Assembly: GCA_036897485.1 (NCBI GenBank)
Contig: JAYMTF010001014.1
Location: forward strand, 1 to 27,243
Source of the DNA: Pelargonium nanum
Taxonomy: Eukaryota; Streptophyta; Magnoliopsida; Geraniales; Geraniaceae
Direction of reading: 5' to 3'
DNA length: 27,243 nt
The number at the start of each line of letters is the position of its first letter. Within the stretch, counting starts at the first letter, position 1. This document shows, piece after piece, positions 10,757 to 22,549 of this stretch. The notes beneath the pieces are model-generated. The model searched no databases. It saw nothing but the letters and a program-made list of their open reading frames with translations, and was not told the origin of the DNA. The translations under genes and the position numbers were made by a program.

Positions 10757-13449
10757 TCAGACTCGGCACCTTTGGGCTAGGTAATCACATCCTTCATAAA
10801 CTTCCAACCCTGACTGGCTCAACTCATCCTCCTTGAAGCACGCACAGCGCTTGCTCATCTTTCCAGTCAATGCAATTTCTAGAGGCTTCTGAACTAGTCT
10901 TGGCATGCCGACTTCGCACCAAACCTGACCAAAGCATTCAACATCTTAGATATAGCTCAATGAATATACGCACGCGTAAATTTGTTTAAACCTCCAGCCA
11001 TCACGTATTACTATTTGGCAGACATCCTTGCCGACTGGGTTTGCAACTTTATTAACTGGCAATGTTACATGATAAATAAAATTCATACCTCGCCACCCTC
11101 ATTCTGACTCCACTTGGAATTGCAACTTGGTTGTTTTGATTCTTCGCTCTTCTGTTTCTCCAAGAGTTGTGCAGCTCTAGCAGCCTTTGCTTCAACACCT
11201 TTTATATATTTGGTGGGATTTCCTTGTTCATCATAGTAACGACCCACTAGCTTACCAGCAAATCTGACAATGAGGAGTCAGGACAAAGTAAAAACCGAGC
11301 ATTGTGCTCTTTTGCTGATCACAGTATCCTACCCATTAAAGCTAATACTTAAAAACAAAAAGGAAAGGAACAAAGTAACAACCAAACTGAAATATGGATT
11401 GTAGTTCTCTGGGAGGCATGGGGTGTCACATAGGTAACAGGTCAGGAATCACTCAACTACACTACATAATTTTAGAGAACCTGAATAAGGTGTTACTCAC
11501 GTGTAACTTCTGAAGTAGAAATCCCGCCAGTCAACAATACTCTTAACCTAGAAACATAAAATAGCTTAATCACATACCATAGAACTTCAACAGTAACAAT
11601 CAAACAATGCAACATGGTTAATGCATATCCTATAAATTAGAGCCAAGATCTTTAGAGGGATAAGGTCGAGATTTTGTGCTTCTACAGTTTGGCAGGAACT
11701 CTCTAGTATAATACAAAAACTGAAGAATGACTCAAATAGAAATGGGGGCATTCAATAAATGTCACATTATACATATGGAGCACCACACTGTTGTATTTGA
11801 CTTTCCCACATGCCATAGTCTAATCAGTCAGAATATTAATAGTTGATTTGTGATAGATAAATATTGCGCTGAACTTTGGCGCGGGGAGTGCAAAAGGTAA
11901 ACTACTGTACCCCAAGTCACAAGGGACGTAACACCAACACAAGGTTCACCAACTATAAACCAAAAGACCAAGAACATTCATTACCTCAGTGCTGGATAAA
12001 TTACGCAGGGAATCTGTTAGCCCATCTCCTGTATGAAAACATTGAAAGGGGTTTAGATATGGACTCATGTAAAGGGATAATAGCGAATCAATGTATTGCA
12101 AAAGACCGTTTTACCTGTAAAGTTTCCTGAAACAAATGCACGGGAAGCATCTCTAGGTTTACAAAAAATCACAAAGGAAAATAGTTAATTGTTATTAGTA
12201 TGGATATCTATACGAGGATTAATGACTCCATTGCAGACTGATTAAAAGAGATGCAGTCCTACAAAGGAATGGGCAATCAATGTTTTTTTCTTTCTCCATA
12301 TAAAGAACATAAATTCACTAGAATATAAATATAACCAACCTTCCAGCAAAATGATTGTAACCCCCTCCTGCACCATAATGAGATCTTCCTTTAGTTACAT
12401 CAAACACCGATCTGGTTCAAAAGTGTACATAATAAGCACAACTAATCCGCATTTTCATCACCAAGAAACCATATGAATACAACAACAACAATCAAGTCAT
12501 TCCCAACAAAGTTGGGGTCGGTTACATGAATCCTTGAGCAAAACTCCTTAGAATCTTCAACTCAAATTTTCCTCCCCCTCTCCATCCTATCTAATACCAT
12601 CTGTTGCTTAAATCATGCATTTTCATGTCTTTTCTTATTACTTCTTGTTATCTCTTCATATTAGCTTAGGTCTTCCCCTACCCCTTTTTATTTCTACAAT
12701 TTTGCATTTTCTCGCCTAGGAGAAACAAAGTGCCTCTGGGGTAGACATAACTAAACATGAAAATAAGCAAAAAAGTAGACATAACTCAAGGCCACCTAAC
12801 CCCAACTTTTTTTATTTATTATAAGAATGAAAATGGTAAAATACAATTTGCTTCAAATGATCAAGTATTCCAACCTGAGCTATCAATCTTCCAAATTTAT
12901 CTCCACATTTGAAACATTACGTACATTCATAACATCATGAAAACTACACCAAATAGATTTATATAGCGAGAGACACATACATAGATAAGATAAAAATAGA
13001 AACTTGAGGGTAAGGATGCAAAGGCACAGAAGAAAAAACACACAAAACTGAACACAATCATGGGACCATATATAACAAATATTGACTGTTGAGAGAGAAG
13101 AAAAAAAACGAGTACCCAAGAATTCCTAGAAGGATAGGCAAAGCTTCATCAGTTCCATTGTACAATGCCAGTTCTTCAACAGTGAACAATCTCTACACAA
13201 TAACAGAAGCAGCAGCTAATTGATACAAAAACCCATTGATTGCTCAACACCAATTAGTGTTGTTTTCATATATTAGACCTATCTTTCAGTCAACAAAACA
13301 GAAAAAAAAAAGGTGGGAAATTGAGAGAAAATCCTTACCTGTTGAGGAGTAGAAGTAGATTTGAGAGAGAATCGAATGAAAAAGGCGACGAGAGCGACCG
13401 AAACTGCTATAGCTATAGATGAGAAGATGGATGGAATGTTGGGCGCCAT
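10757..13449 (-). CDS. MAPR4/neuferricin-like cytochrome b5-fold haem-binding protein, 8 exons, 243 aa
   Basis: Exons, in transcript order: 13449-13339, 13192-13116, 12411-12340, 12152-12115, 12028-11985, 11547-11501, 11263-11089, 10924-10757. All are GT-AG and the total is 732 nt. Residues 6-27 form an N-terminal membrane anchor. A cytochrome b5-like domain spans about 38-137 with the MAPR signature VFDVTKGRSHYGAGGGYNHF, then AGRDASRAF. Tyr75 and Tyr81 match the two haem-pocket tyrosines of PGRMC1, and no b5-type axial His pair is seen. The Cys-rich C-terminal region (PSCNSKWS, VWC, RCACF) is what neuferricin-type members have and short MAPRs lack. PGRMC1 and Dap1 are known to bind P450s; for the neuferricin branch this is unproven. 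It is tail to tail with the P450 at 8621. The family call is firm. Confidence 0.9.
12479..12700 (-). mobile_element. Decayed 3' end of an RTE-type LINE (or a SINE sharing that tail) in intron 2 of the MAPR4-like gene
   Basis: Read on the minus strand, the segment ends with ggattcatgtaaccgacccc, then a cccaac/gttggg stem, then a (TTG)n tail running out at about 12479. That arrangement is the characteristic 3' end of plant RTE-clade LINEs and of SINEs that borrow it. Upstream on the same strand there is a stop-broken trace (RKDMKMHDL-like) reminiscent of the RTE reverse-transcriptase C-terminus. The 5' limit is uncertain. It is in the same orientation as the host gene. Confidence 0.55.
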
Positions 13450-13719
13450 AGATGAAAGATCACGAACTCGCAGTCTCAGGCGGCTCAGAGAGACTGAGAA
13501 CTGAACAGAGTTATGACTTTGAGATCTTAAAGTGGGCGAATCGTCTACAACGCGGCGTAGGCCAATTTTTAGTCATAGGATTAGGAAACAAAGTGGACCA
13601 AAACAATTTTTTTTTAATTTCAAAAATACCAAAGAAAATACAAATATTAAAAATACTTGAAGATACATGAACTTTAAGCTACAACTAAATGTGTAAATCT
13701 CACCCCTATTAAACAAGTT

Positions 13720-14139
13720 TTTTTTTTTTTTATAAGCAAGCGGTACCTTTTATTAAAATGCCAAAATGGTCGGAATAAAAGTACAAAGAGAACCCGAGTT
13801 ATAAAAACAAACTAACTATCCAAACAAACTGTAGGATTTGAGATCCAGAGCGAAGAGGAAAATAATGAAAAAGATGCCGGAAGCGAGCTCAAAACAAATA
13901 GGCATATGCCATTAAACCGAACGAAAGCATCCAACACACTCAGGAACTCATGACGTAAATTAGAGAGTTGCGAGCCAGCCATGGATGCCATAAAACACCA
14001 TAAGGCATCCCATATTTCTGCTCATACTTGATCTAGTAAAGCAAGAGCTCCATCCAGTGAGCAAAACAAAACAAACCAGTCCAAAACCTTATTACCACAC
14101 TTTAGAAGTAAGTAAATAAAAAGGTGAGAACCTAATTTC
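13720..14139 (-). mobile_element. Retroposed insertion with poly(A) tail, possibly a truncated L1-type LINE 3' end
   Basis: On the minus strand the segment ends in a cattttaataaaagg-like poly(A) signal region, then gcttgcttat and a run of about 14 A (13718-13731 in forward T). The 11-bp sequence ttaaacaagtt occurs on both sides (13709-13719 and 14140-14150) and reads as a target-site duplication. No intact coding frame remains. A 5'-truncated LINE is likely; a processed pseudogene of an unrecognised gene is the alternative. Confidence 0.55.
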
Positions 14140-15009
14140 TTAAACAAGTTCTTGTCATTTGTTTTATTCTTATTGTACATGGAAGTTATTTGTTGTTGCG
14201 CCTACCTATTCATTGTGCCCGACTTATGTCCTGACAGTCGGGTATAAATCGCATGCTTTAGTGCCACTCATTTTTGAAGCTATTTAATTTGACAGGTGAG
14301 TTGTTACACATTTCCTAGCAGATTTCGACTTCTATGACTACAGTCCTACTGTCTTACTCAGCCAACACTCTTTGTAGGTTCTAGATTAGCGTGTTGTTGG
14401 ACACTGTAATCTGACTTCCAATTCATCCTATAATAATATCATCTTACTATTAGTCTACGAAATAGAGATCTTTGACAAATATTTATTTTATTTGTCTCAA
14501 AATTAGTACACATTTTTATTTTTATTTTGCAAAAATTATGAATAAGTTAAATAATATAGAAATACTTATTTTAAGACAATTATATATAAAGTATTAAAAT
14601 AAAAAAATACGGTTTTTATGTGTTAACCCGACATATGAGCAACACCGTATAGTTCTTGCGTACAGTAATTTTGAATTACTGTCTCATAAAATACTAAACT
14701 GTCGGAAAATCTCATAAATTCAGGATTTTATCATCTCTTGCTCCTTCAATATTTAGCTAAGTTCTAGAAAAGCCCAATAGGAAGAAATTATAAATTTTTG
14801 TTGGGTCCCATTGTCAATCAACGATGGAGAGAGTTGATATAAGTCGGTCCCACGGCAAGACTATGAGGTTGTTCGCATAGTAGTAATACTCTCCATCTCA
14901 GGCAACCATAACTCATTTAACGGCGTCAATTTCGAGCTTCTGTCTCTTCCATAAGCCATAGTATCGCCCGATTCATTCAGAATCTTGCAGACGCGGTCAC
15001 CTTCACGAG

Positions 15010-15382
15010 GTACGTTATTTTCTCAATTGCTCTGAATTTTCCCGGAAAATATTTTCCCTTCAAACAAACAGACCTCCTCCCTCCTTTACGTTCTGTAATT
15101 GCGATTCGTTTTCCATTTCCTTTGTTATTGGTAGCTTTATTGAAGGGGATCAAAATGAATGTAGTTCTGGAAATTCAGATTTATGAATGAATCTGCATGT
15201 GTTTTTGATCAATGGACTCTGGTTAGGAATTTTATAGTTTTTTGGTTTTTGTTATTCGTGATCTGTGGAAATTTTGAGCTTTCAGGTTTGAATTTTGTGT
15301 TTTTGTTTACAGTTTTTTAAATTGATTTGTTAATTGAAGGAATTTTAGGTCCGTGAACAAGTGATTAATGTTCATGTCACAG
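15010..15382 (+). other. Probable 5' UTR intron of the ERGIC-type gene
   Basis: A good donor (cacgag, then gtacgt at 15010) and acceptor (tcatgtcacag ending at 15382) bracket a T-rich stretch of 373 bp starting about 415 bp upstream of the start codon. A leader intron of this kind is common in housekeeping plant genes. It is inferred from splice signals alone. Confidence 0.45.
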
Positions 15383-15425
15383 GTGTTATTATATTTACAT
15401 TTTATTGTTGGGGGACGAGGTGAAG

Positions 15426-18400
15426 ATGGGTGTGAAACAAGCTATAAGGAGCCTTGATGCTTTTCCTCGCGCAGAGGAGCACTTGTTGCAGAAAACACGA
15501 ACTGGGGCACTCGGTAAGAGGCTTGTGTTATTAGTTTCTTTTGGCTTTGTTAGTTTTGTATGAATTCGGAACAGGAAATGAGTATCATACAAATGTATTG
15601 GGTGCTTTGTGATATCAAACCTCTTGGGTTCAAAGGCCGGAATGTGCCTTTTGGTTATGGTCAAATTCCATCAGCATGTGTGCTACACACATTGAATTCG
15701 TGTATCCTTGTATTAGTACAAGCGTTAACTGGGGGTTCCCTTATATTAGTTACTAAGATTTTTGACTCTTCTGATTGAAAGCCAACTAATCGGAACACTT
15801 TTTGAGTGGGCTTGTTTAGCATGAGGTGTACCTTTACGGTTTTACCATTGGAACGTATTTATTGGGAAAGAATAGAAAGAACAAGGGCAGTAATAAAACT
15901 AAACCTTCAAACATTATGACTAAATGGAATAGGGAGGACCAGTAGGACTTCCTAAGTATCTTAGATCTGAAGAGGAAAGACAATAAATCCGGTTATTTTC
16001 TCCCTCTTCTTTCCCTTTTCCTTGAGAATTTCTAGAAAAGGTCAATATCTGCCAATATTGAAACTACTCCCACCTAAAATACGTGCACGAACTGAATATA
16101 TATTATGTCCATGTATTTTATATTTATATAAGAAGCAATATGCGTTGAATTGAGTTATAATTCAGATTTAGGAATTTTATTCTGTTCTCTCTCTTACATA
16201 TGTATTTGATTGTAGTGTGCTCATTTTCATGTTTGTTTATTTGCTATTGTAGTCTCTATAGTTGGTTTAATCATAATGGCGACTTTGTTCTTGCACGAGC
16301 TGAGATATTATCTCGCTACATATACGGTTCATCAGGTTTGTCTTCATATGACTATTATCTTTTTATTTCCTCTGTAATTCGATGATTTACTGTAATACAT
16401 TTCTCAGAGGCTCGTGTATCATATGTCATAGTCTTATAGACCTTGAAACCTGTGTTCTTTTTTGAAACATTGAATAGATGAGTCCTGTTAAACAGTTAAC
16501 ATCTTTTCAATACCAACAAATCCTTGTGAACGGGTGGGTTTTAAACACCTCGCCTTTATGTCGAGAAGCTCAAATTCTCCATCGTTGGTGGTGATAACTG
16601 ATAAATTTGAAATATGTAGGAAGTCTAACAGCAATAAGTTCTGAAGGAGGCCATTTGAAGCAAAATTGTAAGTGATAGAATGAAATATCTATTAAATCTT
16701 TTAATTCACAAGAGAGAATAATTTTTTGATCAGCACTAGATTTCATTTAATTTGATCACAGTGATACTGTGATACTCAGTTTAGACATGGCTTGCAAGCA
16801 GCATAAATTTCATTGAGAGTACTGGGATGCCAAATAATTTATAACTGAGAAGCCATCGCTTAATTATAGGGAGCAAAACTGAACAGACTGTGCTTAGTAT
16901 TGGCTCATTCATCCTGGCAACTTTAGCTTCTTAATCTTAAGTGGCACCTCCACAACTGAGTTAAATATGTCTCTAAAGGTCTATGTCCCTATGACAGCAA
17001 CCACTCAATCATTTAGGTTTATACTTTGTATTAGAGTTAGGTGACCAAGAATCATGAAAACATGAAAAAATCTAGAAGCAGTAGTTTATTATTTGACTTT
17101 TTTTTCTTTCAGTGAACTGGTTTATCTTTGACCAAACCTTCAATAACTTAATATAACAAAAAATTGCGGTCTTTTATATATTGCACACGTGTACGTATTT
17201 ATTGTCCGGATATGATATATGTTTGGCAGATGTCTGTTGACTTGAAACGGGGAGAAACGCTACCAATACACATCAATATGACATTTCCTTCTTTGCCTTG
17301 TGATGGTTAGCTCAATCCTTTTCCCTACATCTTTACCCATCTCATTAACGTCAACTTTCAATTTTTTTCTGATCTCTTACAATAGTTTTTCCATGACATA
17401 GATCTGGATGCTCATACTTTTATCACCTCTAATTTCTCCCACCTTTTCTTCTTATTTTTCAGTCTTAAGTGTGGATGCAATTGACATGTCAGGCAAACAT
17501 GAAGTCGATCTTGATACAAACATATGGAAAGTAAGAAAGTTTCGTAAATAATATTTTCTTCCATCTTGAATTGGTGTGTGTGTGTTATTCATACTAGAAT
17601 CAAGATGCACCAGAGGGAATTGCTTGCTGGAAATGATTTTTCTTAACATCCCTCTCTCTCAAGCGTAATGGAGTTGGTTATCGTGCTAACTAGATTAGAT
17701 TTTTTGCAGCTTCGGCTGAACAGTTATGGGCACATCATCGGGACTGAATATTTGTCAGACCTTGTGGAAAAGGAACATGAAGGTCACAAGCAGGGTATTA
17801 TTTTTACTGCATTATTATGTTTTCCCCCTATAAACATTAATTATCATGTTTGTTCTTGTCGTTTGTACTGCTCTCATCATTTGAAATGTAATTATCTTAA
17901 TTGTTTTGAATAATTGTTGATTTAGGCACTCTACAGGGCAGTAAGTAGTTTCTTGCAGGCTATGTTATAAGGATATGGGTGGTTTCATGCAATTGTAGTC
18001 TTCTTCTTTTTTTTCCTACACTCTGCAACTGATCTACATGATGAAGTATTACCCATTAGTATATAGGGAGGAGTAGAGGTACTATTTAATAAAATTCTAT
18101 TTTTTCATTGTTTTCTCGTTATTGAGAGAAATTAGGTGAAATCATAATGATAAGTATTATATGATGGGCTCTTGGGACATTTACCATGTTTAAGTTAGTA
18201 CAATGAAGAATTAGTTCATTTCATCTATTGAGAATTGATTAGGGGAGTGGGTTTGAATTCAAGGGCTCTGTGCATTTTTGCAGAAGGTGATACTACTGAT
18301 ACAAATGCTCATCAATTAGAAATTCCATCTTGACCAAAAAGAAAAATACAAACCTAACTGAGGTTAAGTGATTAGCCTGGTTTATATCAATGTAAAAAAA

Positions 18401-21400
18401 TGGGACCTGTTGGTTCAACCAAAAATGGTACTTAGTAGTTAGTTCGGTTGGGATCTAGTACAAACCTCAAGAGAAAATCAAGAGGAAAAAGAGGAAGAAG
18501 ATGAAACTTTGGTGGAACTTCGATGGCGAGAGGGATGACAGTGCAGCTGGAGAGAGACTTGGCAGGGCAGCAGTAGGGAGGGCAGTGCAACGTCGATGAG
18601 GCGCTGCAAAACGGCAGCCTACCTTCGACAAGGCGTGGCAGCAGCTCTCCTTCCTCTCTGGCACTGCTGGACCTTGTCCCATATTGGTGTTGGCGGCTGC
18701 TACAGGAGCAAGACAGCAAGACGGTCATATGGTGCTGCTCAACCTTCTACCCTCTTGGTGCGCAGGCTACCATCGGTGTGGAGGTTAGATGAAGAAGACA
18801 ACTGTTGTTAGGATTAAGGTTTTGGGCTTAGGTTTGTCAGTAATGCTTAAGAATAAAGGTTTGGGCTGAGGGGTGAGGGGTGAGGGGTGAAGATCAGATG
18901 TGGGCTAGGATTCTATTTATTTGTATTATTTGTTAATAGTATAACCTGGACAGTTGAACAGGTTGACCCGGTGGACCGACCAGTTAGCTTTTATCTCTTT
19001 TGTTGCATTCCTGCACTGTTTTCTAAATATGCTCAATTTTTCTTAAAAAGGAAATCAATAATTTTTGCTTCATCTCATCAACATTATCCTGGTAAATGGT
19101 AATTTTTACTGGTTAGTACTCATTCTTGTACCCAGATTACTGCTTGCAATGGTCACATTTAAGAATAAAGATGATGATGGTGATGTTTTTTTAATTATTA
19201 GCACAGTTTATTTAGAGAAACTAAAGCACTCCACTAATATTGGAGGTTGTAGAAGCTAAATTGTACTGTCTTATCTGTATCAAAATTATTCATAAAGAAT
19301 TTAATCAGATGATGATAAAGATCAGGAGAATGCGGAAGGCTTTGATCTAGCTACTGATACGCTGATAAAGAAAGTGAAGCAAGCAATTTCAGACAAAGAA
19401 GGCTGCCGGGTATACTGTCTTTTCTCTTTACTGTCCTAATATTTATCATTTTTTCTGAACTCGTCTATCAGCGTGTTAATTTATGCTACACCCAAGTGCC
19501 TAATACATTAAGTTAACACTTGTTTCAGGTTTATGGAGTTTTAGATGTCCAAAGAGTTGCTGGAAATTTCCATATTTCAGTTCATGGATTGAACATCTTT
19601 GTTGCTCAAATGGTCAGTAACTTCTTGTCCTCTGAAATAGTTCACTACTATACATAATGATAATCTTTGACCTACCAGTGAACTGTCTCAGTTAATGTTA
19701 ATAGTTGTACTGTGTTAAGATGGATGATATATTTACAATAAGATAATAGGTGTAATTAAATGGTAAGTTTAATATTTTTTTGTATTATCTCCCCGTTCTT
19801 CAAAATTGTGTTATCTCTTATCTCACAGAAATCTGGGTAGTTATATGTAATTATACCATACAATATTTAATTTCTATGTATGAAATTTTGTGATTGTTTT
19901 CTCTATCCCAACCCCAACCATCAGTGTACCAAAATCATTTCAATTGGCTAGTTTTTATTTTTTTTATTACATAGGCTATCTCCTTACCCCATTTTCATAT
20001 TCTTGAAGCTTAATGCCATCAGTGTTTGTATACCACATATCCATCTCTTGTTTCTGTACTAGTTGTCAAGCTGTATGCTATATTGGAAGAAGTCCTCAGG
20101 AGTCAGGATGCTAAAAGTAATTTAAAATCAAGTAAAGCATTTTCTTTACATAGATTTTATTTCCAATCTGCCTCTGGCACAATGATATTAGAAAAAAGAT
20201 TCACTAGAAGTGTTGATCTCTAATATAAGGCTAAATAAACTGCATTGATTAAGTTTGCTAATGTTAAGTAGTACACACTTTCAAATCTGGTTCTGACAGG
20301 ATCCATAAAAATTCTTAATCTATCGGTACTTAAATATTTTCTTGTAGTTTGACACTTTTATGAAGTCTTACACTGCTCCATGTTTGACTTGTTTTTTTGC
20401 TTCTGATACCAAGTACTCGCGGTTTCAATTTCTGTACAGATTTTTGATGGAGCCACTCACGTGAATGTGAGCCACGTTATTCACGATTTGTCATTTGGGG
20501 CGAAATATCCAGGAATCCATAACCCTCTAGATGGAACTGAGAGGATACTGCATAGTTCAAGTGGAATATTCAAATATTACATAAAGGTTTGAGCTATAGA
20601 CTTTTCTTGATTAACTAATAGAATGTGATTTACGTTTAAGTCCTAACCTTGAGTGAGGATGCTGGCATATATAATGAACAGAACTATTTGGGACTGGCTG
20701 AGTGGCTGTTCCGGGGCTAAAGCCTATGGATCATTGTATTTTTTTTTCACTTCTCATGACTGCGTTAAAAACACTGAAACTAGAAAAAGCAATTAGTATC
20801 AGAATCTATATAAAATTATGTCAAATTTGGACTATGTTAACTATTTCTCCAAGTATAATTTTTTTTTTTGGATCCGGTTAACTGAATGAAATCAGAATAA
20901 ACTCCTGGGTAAATAATTTTAAGGTCCAAAAGTCGTTATAAGATCGGTTCAGGACACCGAGCTACCTTGATGTCTTCCCATTAGTCACTACTCACTAATA
21001 TCAGCAGGGAAAAGTTTCATTTGGTATCAGTTCTGCTGTTCTAACTTAACATATTGTGGGATTTATACAAATATTAATAAGCGTTTGTTCATTTATCATG
21101 ATATTACTTCAAAAATTATCTTTAAATGTAGATGGATAATGAAAATGAAACATGGCCGTTTTGTGCCATATTGCATTCTTCGGTGGCTTGAAATTGAGTA
21201 ATTGGTATTAGTGGTAAGAAGGGAAGTATAGTTGAATCCTAAAGGTAGCTATCATGTTAGTGACAGGAACGGCAAAATAGACTTGTTCTTTCCCAGGTTA
21301 TTTTAGTGTCATTGTATTTGCAGTATCATTGGATTTGTTATCAGATTTATCTGGCTCCAGATATTCAGGTTTTCTTTATTCTATGCTGCAGATTGTTCCT

Positions 21401-22147
21401 ACTGAATATCAGTATCTATCTAAAGAAGTTATACCTACAAATCAATTTTCTGTGACGGAATATTTTTCACCAATGACCGAGTTCGATAGGCAATGGCCAG
21501 GTTAGTTGGCAAGGTCTACATATTACTTATTGGTATTTGGCTTTTATTTTGATTTAAACCTTTAGTTATAGTCAGCTGTCAACATGCTCTGTTTGTTCCT
21601 TTTCTGCAGCTGTTTACTTTTTGTATGATTTATCACCAATTACTGTGACAATCAAAGAGGAGCGTCGTAGTTTTCTCCACTTCGTTACTCGACTTTGTGC
21701 AGTATTAGGTGGTACATTTGCGTTAACAGGTCTGTCTTTCTGTCTCCTGTTCTCTCTTAGTTCAATGCTCCAATTATACTTTGGGCTCAAATGTTGTTGA
21801 CTCTCTTGGGTTGGTGTCTTTCTACAATTCTACCTAAAGCTGCAAGTTTTTGGAAAATATTGATCATAAATGTTTTAATCTTAATACTTCTTTGGGTCCT
21901 TTGAACTAGCAACTATATGTGAAATCAGGCTCTGCTTTCATTTTGGCACTTCAAAATTTGAATTGGGCTACATGAAATTGTCTTATACATTGCCTCATTG
22001 GTCGAAAGGCCTTTTCTGTTTGCGTTTCTATGTGTCTCCTCTTACGTGCTTATGAAGTTTGTTTTACTATCAGGAATGCTGGACCGTTGGATGTACAGGC
22101 TTCTTGAAGCTCTGACTAAGCCGAAGAAGAGAAGTACTATGCGATGA
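15426..22147 (+). CDS. ERV46/ERGIC3-type COPII cargo receptor, 11 exons, 344 aa
   Basis: Exons read as 15426-15513, 16253-16335, 17230-17305, 17463-17530, 17710-17794, 19309-19409, 19529-19612, 20440-20586, 21392-21500, 21610-21729 and 22074-22147. All are GT-AG and sum to 1035 nt. The start MGVKQAIRSLDAFPRAEEHL is the conserved ERGIC_N opening. A first span lies at about 30-47, then a lumenal domain with NMTFPSLPCD, VDAIDMSGKHE, GCRVYGVLDVQRVAGNFHIS, HVIHDLSFG and a PAVYFLYDLSPITV-like run, a second span at about 303-324, and a short basic tail ending KKRSTMR. These receptors cycle between ER and Golgi in COPII/COPI vesicles. The acidic lumenal loop joined at exons 5 and 6 looks shorter than in relatives I recall, so a small exon may be missing from intron 5 (see 17926-17940). 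Confidence 0.92.
18440..18990. other. GC-rich foreign-looking block in intron 5 of the ERGIC-type gene
   Basis: From about 18440 to 18790 the base composition jumps to roughly 60 % GC against an AT-rich intron. The block is followed by three tandem copies of tgagggg (18867-18887). The outer edges carry loosely complementary segments (tgttggttcaacc near 18408-18420 and aggttgacccggtggaccg near 18959-18977), as if it were an old transposon with terminal inverted repeats. Open frames in it have no recognisable domain. Confidence 0.35.
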
Positions 22148-22549
22148 AGTTGTGGAGTTCTCATGATTCATAGGTTAATCATCTCCAAAGATATGGAATG
22201 CATGCTCGATTTGAAGTACACACAGTGGCAGCATCGGATTGTAGGATTGGAAAATAGAGGCAATAGATCTGATAAATCTCCCTCTTTTGCCCATTTGTAG
22301 TCCTCTGTTTTGATCTCATAAATCTCTTTTTGATTAATTTAATTTTTACTCAGATAGGAAGTAGTTGAGGTTTGTACTATATATTGATCTGCACTAAAAC
22401 ATGTTATTTATATAAACTATTTAAGAGTTCCAACAATTTTGAGCTTAATCATTACATTAATTATTGAACTAATGCTAATTCTATTGAAAAAAAAAACAAT
22501 GAACTAATACTAATTATCATATTTGGCAAATTACATAAATACTATAGGA
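22148..22549. other. Converging 3' flanks of the ERGIC-type and IST1-like genes
   Basis: AT-rich sequence with no gene. A short direct repeat (tgaactaat.ctaatt near 22463 and 22499) is the only structure noted. Confidence 0.5.

Larger units (their letters stand above)
13450..15425. other. Divergent intergenic region between the MAPR4-like and ERGIC-type genes
   Basis: It contains the MAPR4-like promoter (about 13450-13700), a retroposed insertion (13720-14139), AT-rich filler, and the promoter and leader of the ERGIC-type gene (about 14880-15425). A perfect 7-bp inverted repeat (14218-14224 and 14236-14242) is followed at once by tataaa (14243-14248). No further gene is visible. Confidence 0.5.

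Noticed and set aside
11876-12130. Plus-strand open frame within the MAPR4-like gene
   Set aside because: It runs antisense over exons 4 and 5 and their intron, with no family resemblance.
18432-18811. Overlapping open frames on both strands in the GC-rich intron block
   Set aside because: High GC gives long frames in several phases at once, no domain is recognisable, and the block lies inside a well-supported intron.
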